Assembly (NCBI GenBank): GCA_025936175.1
Contig: JAICTV010000001.1
Span: forward strand, 1 to 64,000
Direction of reading: 5' to 3'
Source of the DNA: Phycisphaerae bacterium
Lineage (GTDB): Bacteria; Planctomycetota; Phycisphaerae; Tepidisphaerales; Tepidisphaeraceae
DNA: 64,000 nucleotides
The position numbers and the translations under genes are program-made. This document shows, one piece after another, positions 59,776 to 64,000 of this stretch (positions are counted from its first letter, which is position 1; the number at the start of each line of letters is the position of its first letter). The notes under the pieces are model-generated. The model was given only the letters and a program-made list of their open reading frames with translations, searched no databases and was not told the origin of the DNA.

Positions 59776-60777
59776 TTACTTGCTAGTCGCCTTGCTCGCC
59801 ATCTGATCGTTGATCCACCGATAGGTCTTCTCCATCCCGTCGCGCAGCTTGGTGTCCGGCTCCCAGTTGAAGACCTTCTTGATCAGCGTGTTGTCGCTGT
59901 TGCGGCCGTTGACGCCCTTGGGGGCGTTGAGGTTGTACTTGCGCTTCAGCTTGATGCCGGCGATGTCCTCGACGATGTCCACGAGCTGGTTGATCGTCAC
60001 GCCTTCTGCCGAGCCGAGGTTGATCGGGTCGTGCCAGGTGTCGCTGCCGGTGATCATGTAGATGCCCTTGAGGCAGTCGGAGATGTACATGAACGAGCGG
60101 GTCTGCTGGCCGTCGCCCCAGATCTCGATCTCGTGCTTGCCGGACATCTTGGCTTCGATGACCTTTCGGCAGATAGCGGCGGGGGCCTTCTCGCGGCCGC
60201 CCGCCCACGTGCCGAACGGGCCGTAAACGTTATGGAACCGCGCCACGCGCGTGGGGATCTTCCAATCCTCGCGGAAGTGCCGGCACATGCGCTCGGAGAA
60301 GAGCTTCTCCCAGCCGTAGCCGTCTTCCGGCATCGCGGGATACGCGTCCTCTTCCTTCAGGAAGGTCTCGACCTTCTTCTCGCGCTGCTTGTCGCCGTTG
60401 TAGACGCAGGCGGAGGAGGCGTAGAAGAATCGCTTGCACCCGCCGTTCTCGCGGGCGCCCATCAGCAGGTGCGTGTTGATCAGCACGCTGATCATGCACA
60501 GACCCTTGTTCAATTCGATGAACCCCATCCCGCCCATGTTGCAGGCGAGGTTGATGACGACGTCCATCCCCTTGGTCGCGGCGAAAGCGGCGTCGCGCAT
60601 GTTCAGGTCCGCGACGACGTTCTCCGCCTGCTCGTGGACCTGGTACCAGTCGCTCTTGGGCTTCACATCGACGCAGCGGACGGTCTTGTAGCCCTTGCGG
60701 ATCAGGTCACCGACCAGGTGCCCGCCGATGAAACCACCGCCGCCGCAGATAACGACCTTGTCTTTTGGATCCAGCAT
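59776..60777 (-). CDS. NAD-dependent epimerase, GDP-mannose 3,5-epimerase-like
   Basis: This 333-residue extended short-chain dehydrogenase has the Rossmann motif VVICGGGGFIGGHLVGDLIR and a Tyr-Lys pair in DGYGWEKLFSERMCRHFRED. NVYGPFGTWAGGREKAPAAI, IWGDGQQTRSFMYISDCLKG and NLACNMGGMGFIELNKG closely recall plant GDP-mannose 3,5-epimerase, which makes GDP-L-galactose and GDP-L-gulose. The start MLDPKDK (60777) is chosen. With gmd and fcl upstream it extends the GDP-mannose pathway. A UDP-sugar epimerase is the alternative, but the sequence favours the GDP type. Confidence 0.86.
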   Translation of the reverse strand: MLDPKDKVVICGGGGFIGGHLVGDLIRKGYKTVRCVDVKPKSDWYQVHEQAENVVADLNMRDAAFAATKGMDVVINLACNMGGMGFIELNKGLCMISVLINTHLLMGARENGGCKRFFYASSACVYNGDKQREKKVETFLKEEDAYPAMPEDGYGWEKLFSERMCRHFREDWKIPTRVARFHNVYGPFGTWAGGREKAPAAICRKVIEAKMSGKHEIEIWGDGQQTRSFMYISDCLKGIYMITGSDTWHDPINLGSAEGVTINQLVDIVEDIAGIKLKRKYNLNAPKGVNGRNSDNTLIKKVFNWEPDTKLRDGMEKTYRWINDQMASKATSK

Positions 60778-60817
60778 GTGCGTCACTCGCCCGTAATAGA
60801 GAGGAATCGACCAACCT

Positions 60818-60872
60818 GTAGGGGCGACGCCTGCGTCGCCCTCTCCGGCAGCAGGGCGACGCCTGCGTCGCC
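60818..60872. repeat. GGGCGAC-type palindromic pair (direct)
   Basis: GTAGGGGCGACGCCTGCGTC GCCCT at 60818-60842 and AGGGCGACGCCTGCGTCGCC at 60853-60872 are direct copies, each able to fold. They lie between fcl and the epimerase gene, within a 215-base gap (60778-60992) with no other feature seen. Confidence 0.8.
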
Positions 60873-60992
60873 GCTGCAAAAAGACGGATTCTCATTATGA
60901 GTTGCGGGTAATAGCGGTCAAGAAAACGCCCGACGCGCTCGACCGACCGACACCCGCCTATCCGTCACAAACGTCACAAACGCCTGCGAAGT

Positions 60993-61931
60993 TCACTGCG
61001 CCTGCGCTTCGTACCACGCAATCGTCTTCTTTAGCCCGTCTTCCAATGTCGTCTGCGCGACGAAGCCGATCTGCCGCTTCGCCCGCGTGACATCCAAACA
61101 CCGCCGCGGCTGACCGTCGGGCTTCGTCGGGTCCCAGACGATCTTGCCCTCGAATCCGGAGAGCTTGGCGACGAGGTTTGTCAGGTCCTTGATCGTGATC
61201 TCCCGCCCGCTGCCCAGGTTCATCGGCTCGGGGGATTCGTACTTCTCCATCGAGAGGATGATCCCCTCGGCACAGTCTTCCACATAGAGAAACTCGCGAC
61301 TCGCCGATCCTGTTCCCCACGCCGCGATCTCTTTGTCGCCGCGGCGCTTCGCCTCGACGCATTTGCGGATGAGCGCGGGGATCACGTGCGACGAGTGCAG
61401 ATCGAAATTATCCCGCGGCCCATACAGGTTCACCGGCAGAAGGTAGACGCCGTTGAGCTTGTACTGCTCGCGATAACCCTGGAGCATCACCAGCAGCGCC
61501 TTCTTGGCGATGCCGTAGGGCGCGTTGGTCTCTTCCGGATACCCGCTCCACAGATCCGCTTCCTTGAACGGCACCGGCGTGAATTTCGGGTACGCGCAGA
61601 TCGTCCCGACCTGAATGAACTTCTTCAGCCCGAACTTCCGCGCGCCTTCGACCAGGTGCAATCCCATCGCCATGTTGGCGAAGAAGAACCGGCCCGGGTT
61701 GTCGCGATTGGCGCCGATGCCTCCGACTTCCGCCGCCATGTGCAGCATCACGTCCGGCTTGAAGTCTTTGTAAAGCCGATCGGCGTCCGCCTCGTGCGTC
61801 AGGTCATATTCCTTCCGCCGGGGGACGATCAGGTTCGTGTAGCCGCGCGCCTTGAGCTTCTCGATCACAAACGACCCGAGAAACCCCGCGCCGCCCGTGA
61901 TCACGATTCGATCTGTCTTCGAAATGCTCAT
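60993..61931 (-). CDS. fcl: GDP-L-fucose synthase
   Basis: This 312-residue bifunctional 3,5-epimerase/4-reductase converts GDP-4-keto-6-deoxymannose to GDP-L-fucose. It shows [20 protein letters not shown], the [18 protein letters not shown] block typical of Fcl, [20 protein letters not shown] and the catalytic Tyr-Lys of [20 protein letters not shown]. The start MSISKTDR (61931) is chosen over 12 further upstream residues that are encoded by a repeat. Gmd is directly upstream on the same strand. Confidence 0.94.
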   Translation of the reverse strand: MSISKTDRIVITGGAGFLGSFVIEKLKARGYTNLIVPRRKEYDLTHEADADRLYKDFKPDVMLHMAAEVGGIGANRDNPGRFFFANMAMGLHLVEGARKFGLKKFIQVGTICAYPKFTPVPFKEADLWSGYPEETNAPYGIAKKALLVMLQGYREQYKLNGVYLLPVNLYGPRDNFDLHSSHVIPALIRKCVEAKRRGDKEIAAWGTGSASREFLYVEDCAEGIILSMEKYESPEPMNLGSGREITIKDLTNLVAKLSGFEGKIVWDPTKPDGQPRRCLDVTRAKRQIGFVAQTTLEDGLKKTIAWYEAQAQ

Positions 61932-61941
61932 CGCTACTTCC

Positions 61942-61995
61942 GTAGCATGGGCGTCTCGCCCATGCATGCAGGCATGGCCGAGACGGCCATGCTAC
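61942..61995. repeat. GCATGG-type nested palindrome between gmd and fcl
   Basis: GTAGCATGGGCGTCTCGCCC ATGC at 61942-61965 and GGCATGGCCGAGACGGCCAT GCTAC at 61971-61995 are each palindromic and also pair with one another. It fills most of the 73-base gap between two co-transcribed genes. Confidence 0.7.
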
Positions 61996-62004
61996 GAATC
62001 CAAT

Positions 62005-63027
62005 TCAATCCTGCTGCTGCGCGACCAGTGCCTCGCGCCTGGCGAGTTTCATGTCCGCTTCGACCATCATCTTCGCCAAAGCCTTGAACGTGACTTTAGG
62101 CTCCCACTTCAGAACCCGCCGCGCCTTCGAGGCGTCGCCCAGGAGCAGATCAACTTCCGCCGGGCGGAAGTATTTCGGATCGACCTTCACGTACTGCTTC
62201 CAGTCCATCTCAAGGGTGCCGAACACTTCGTCGAGGAACTCGCGCACGCTGTGCGTCTCGCCGGTGGCGACGACGAAGTCCTCCGCCTTGTCCTGCTGGA
62301 GCATCAGCCACATCGCCTCGACGTAATCGCCGGCAAAGCCCCAGTCGCGCTTCGCATCCAAGTTGCCGAGGAACAAACTTTTCTGCAGCCCGGCTTTGAT
62401 CCGCGTCGCCGCGCGGGTGATCTTGCGCGTGACGAACGTCTCGCCGCGCCGCGGGCTCTCGTGGTTAAACAGAATCCCGTTGCACGCGAACATGTTGTAC
62501 GACTCGCGGTAGTTCACCGTCTGCCAGTACGAGTACACCTTCGCGCACGCGTACGGGCTGCGGGGGTAGAAGGGCGTGTTCTCGGTCTGCGGCGTCTCGA
62601 CCACCTTGCCGTACATCTCAGAGCTGCTCGCCTGGTAAAACCGGATCGGCCGCCCGGTGTCGCGAATCGCCTCCAGCAGGTTCATCGTGCCCAGCGCATC
62701 CGACTGCACGGTGTAGACCGGTTGATCGAAGCTCACGCGCACGTGCGACTGCGCGCCGAGGTTGTACAGCTCGTCCGGCTGAACGCGCGTCAGCACCTCG
62801 CGCAGGCCCATCCCGTCCACGAGATCGCCGTAGTGCAAAAACAGCCGCGCTTCGGGATTGTGCGGGTCCTTGTACAGATGATCGATGCGATCGGTGTTGA
62901 ACGAGCTGCTGCGGCGGAGAAGCCCGTGCACCTCATACCCTTTGCCGAGCAGAAATTCGGCCAGGTACGAACCGTCCTGCCCGGTGATGCCGGTGATCAG
63001 CGCCTTCTTGCGCGATGTAGTTCCCAT
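62005..63027 (-). CDS. gmd: GDP-mannose 4,6-dehydratase
   Basis: This 340-residue NADP-dependent enzyme is the first step towards GDP-fucose and other 6-deoxyhexoses. It has [20 protein letters not shown], the long family stretch [48 protein letters not shown] and the catalytic Tyr-Lys in [15 protein letters not shown]. The C-terminus is [13 protein letters not shown]. An AGGAG eight nt upstream fixes the start at 63027. It heads the minus-strand operon gmd-fcl-epimerase-glycosyltransferase-lipoprotein. Confidence 0.96.
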   Translation of the reverse strand: MGTTSRKKALITGITGQDGSYLAEFLLGKGYEVHGLLRRSSSFNTDRIDHLYKDPHNPEARLFLHYGDLVDGMGLREVLTRVQPDELYNLGAQSHVRVSFDQPVYTVQSDALGTMNLLEAIRDTGRPIRFYQASSSEMYGKVVETPQTENTPFYPRSPYACAKVYSYWQTVNYRESYNMFACNGILFNHESPRRGETFVTRKITRAATRIKAGLQKSLFLGNLDAKRDWGFAGDYVEAMWLMLQQDKAEDFVVATGETHSVREFLDEVFGTLEMDWKQYVKVDPKYFRPAEVDLLLGDASKARRVLKWEPKVTFKALAKMMVEADMKLARREALVAQQQD

Positions 63028-63234
63028 AACAACCGCTCCTGGCCATGCGTGCGTTAAGAAGCACGTCGCGCATCCCGCGCGAGCGCCGCAAAGCGCACAA
63101 AGTGTTTATCGACCAGCGAATCCCGGAAATTAACGCCTAACATCACGACCGGCAACAACATGGCACCACGCCGCGTGTCGTGTTGTAATGACCTCTCGCC
63201 CCCTCGCGCGTGAAGAACATCACAGGGACGTGCC

Positions 63235-64000
63235 ATGACCGACATCAATCCGACGACACCAACGCCGAACCCGAACGATCCCATCGCCAGGTCGGGGGCT
63301 TCAGCCCCCGGTACGCCCGCTGTCCCCCCTGAGCCTCCAAAGAAAAAGCGTCGCCGCTGGCCCTGGGTCCTGCTCGGGCTCTTCATCGTCCTAATCCTGC
63401 TGATCCTCCTCGCCCCCACGCTCCTCAGCACCGCCCCCGCGCGCTCCTTCGCAATCGCGCAGGTCAACAACCACCTCAACGGCAAGCTCTCGGTCAACGA
63501 CTGGAGTCTCGGTTGGACCAGCGGCGTCACGCTCGACGGCGTGAAGATCGATGACGAGCAGGGCCGCCGGGTCGTCGAGGTCAACTCCGTCCGCGTCCCC
63601 ATGTCGCTGCTCTCCGCCGCGCGCGGAAACTATAACCTAGGCGAAGTCGTCATCGACAAGCCGAACCTCGTCAACCTCGAGGTCTATCCCGACGGCACCA
63701 ACAACCTCGCAAACCTCGTTAAGGAAACGCCCGGCGAGAAGCACGAGAAGAAACCGAAGGAAGAGAAGCCGAGCAAGCTGCCCGATGTGAAGGGCAAGGT
63801 CCTGATCAAGGAAGCCCGCGGCACGATCACCGTTCATCCCAAGCCCGATGAGAAGGCGATCCCGCCGATCTACCTTGATCCCAGTGACGTCACTGTCGAC
63901 ATCCCCGACATCAACCAGCCGATCGCGAACAAGGCAACCGTCGCCTATCACGTCGGCAACGCCGCGCCCGGCACGATCGCGCTGGAAGGGACCGTCGACG
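63235..64000 (+). CDS. AsmA-like membrane-anchored protein, N-terminal part
   Basis: The frame opens at 63235 and runs off the window end after 255 codons. The N-terminus is Pro/Thr-rich and cytoplasmic, followed by PPKKKRRRWPWV and one membrane helix (about residues 43-65, VLLGLFIVLILLILLAPTLL). A periplasmic beta-rich domain follows: SFAIAQVNNHLNGKLSVNDW, SLGWTSGVTLDGVKI and NYNLGEVVIDKPNLVNLEVY, typical of AsmA/DUF748 proteins linked to outer-membrane lipid transport and assembly. A GGGGGCTTCAGCCCCC palindrome is translated in frame near residues 19-26. Minus-strand frames across this region are shadows. Confidence 0.82.
   Translation, partial: MTDINPTTPTPNPNDPIARSGASAPGTPAVPPEPPKKKRRRWPWVLLGLFIVLILLILLAPTLLSTAPARSFAIAQVNNHLNGKLSVNDWSLGWTSGVTLDGVKIDDEQGRRVVEVNSVRVPMSLLSAARGNYNLGEVVIDKPNLVNLEVYPDGTNNLANLVKETPGEKHEKKPKEEKPSKLPDVKGKVLIKEARGTITVHPKPDEKAIPPIYLDPSDVTVDIPDINQPIANKATVAYHVGNAAPGTIALEGTVD
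63291..63314. repeat. GGGGGCTTCAGCCCCC palindrome inside a coding region
   Basis: CGGGGGCTTCAGCCCCCG (63293-63310) is an 8-bp stem with a 2-base loop flanked by GT and GTAC. It resembles the CACGGGCT hairpins at 38462-38514 and is read as RSGASAPGT in the disordered N-terminus of the AsmA-like protein. Confidence 0.6.

Noticed and set aside
63054-63951. Minus-strand frames at 63054-63602 and 63637-63951
   Set aside because: The plus strand encodes an uninterrupted AsmA-like protein with a membrane helix from 63235 to the window end.

Overview
The window reads as chromosomal DNA of a G+C-rich, Gram-negative bacterium, most likely a planctomycete (Planctomycetota, perhaps class Phycisphaerae). 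The clues are an N-terminal ESLETRRLFA motif of the LEPR-XLL type on a secreted repeat protein (47039-48076), a pilin with a RAFTLVE leader, two proteins with PEP-CTERM-type C-termini, an LpxA-type lipid A acyltransferase, several carbohydrate-active enzymes, and many short self-complementary repeats between genes. The lineage is inferred from these features; there is no rRNA gene here to confirm it. I see no phage, insertion sequence, CRISPR array or defence island.

Layout. 1-5663: a small unknown protein, a GH20-like protein, an exported D-aminoacylase-type amidohydrolase, a Sel1-repeat protein and a PEP-CTERM protein. 5664-6610: gene-poor, repeat-bearing DNA. 6611-13758: a surface-polysaccharide locus with a six-hairpin glycosidase-like protein, a beta-helix protein, a Wzy/O-antigen-ligase-TPR fusion, a Wzz-like chain-length protein and a small exported Gly-Asn repeat protein. 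13968-15554: DacB-type carboxypeptidase. 15613-20658: a molybdenum hydroxylase operon (MocA-like cytidylyltransferase, Tat-exported 2Fe-2S subunit, molybdopterin subunit, FAD subunit, and an 80-residue cysteine-rich protein). 20677-31762: cyclase-like repeat protein with a membrane protein, a PEP-CTERM GH-A hydrolase, a receiver protein, Tag, LpxA, an aldo/keto reductase, a GH2 beta-mannosidase and a TPR-O-GlcNAc-transferase-like protein. 31848-44173: housekeeping genes (recQ, ribokinase, an MFS transporter, hisS, a pilin, trigger factor, a TPR protein, ychF). 44173-48361: a DUF4132 protein, the calcium-repeat protein with a strong terminator, and tRNA-Arg(UCU). 48424-58026: a beta-CASP nuclease, an isochorismatase/CbiX/M28 peptidase operon, a hydantoinase A/B pair, a GAF protein and a kinase-fold protein. 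58147-63027: a GDP-sugar operon (gmd, fcl, a GDP-mannose 3,5-epimerase-like enzyme, a glycosyltransferase, a lipoprotein). 63235-end: start of an AsmA-like protein.

How the genes work together. Two glycan-building loci (6611-13374 and 58385-63027) sit with several predicted glycan-degrading enzymes, which fits a bacterium that both builds and turns over complex polysaccharides. The molybdenum enzyme cluster resembles the periplasmic aldehyde oxidoreductase PaoABC and carries its own cofactor-maturation enzyme.

The most unusual signals are structural. Short palindromic repeats lie at most junctions of the GDP-sugar operon, and two such elements lie inside reading frames. A set of genes has a -10-like hexamer only 7-13 nt before the start codon, which suggests leaderless transcripts; one of these is a symmetric palindromic site shared by a divergent pair. 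Convergent neighbours repeatedly overlap at their 3' ends.
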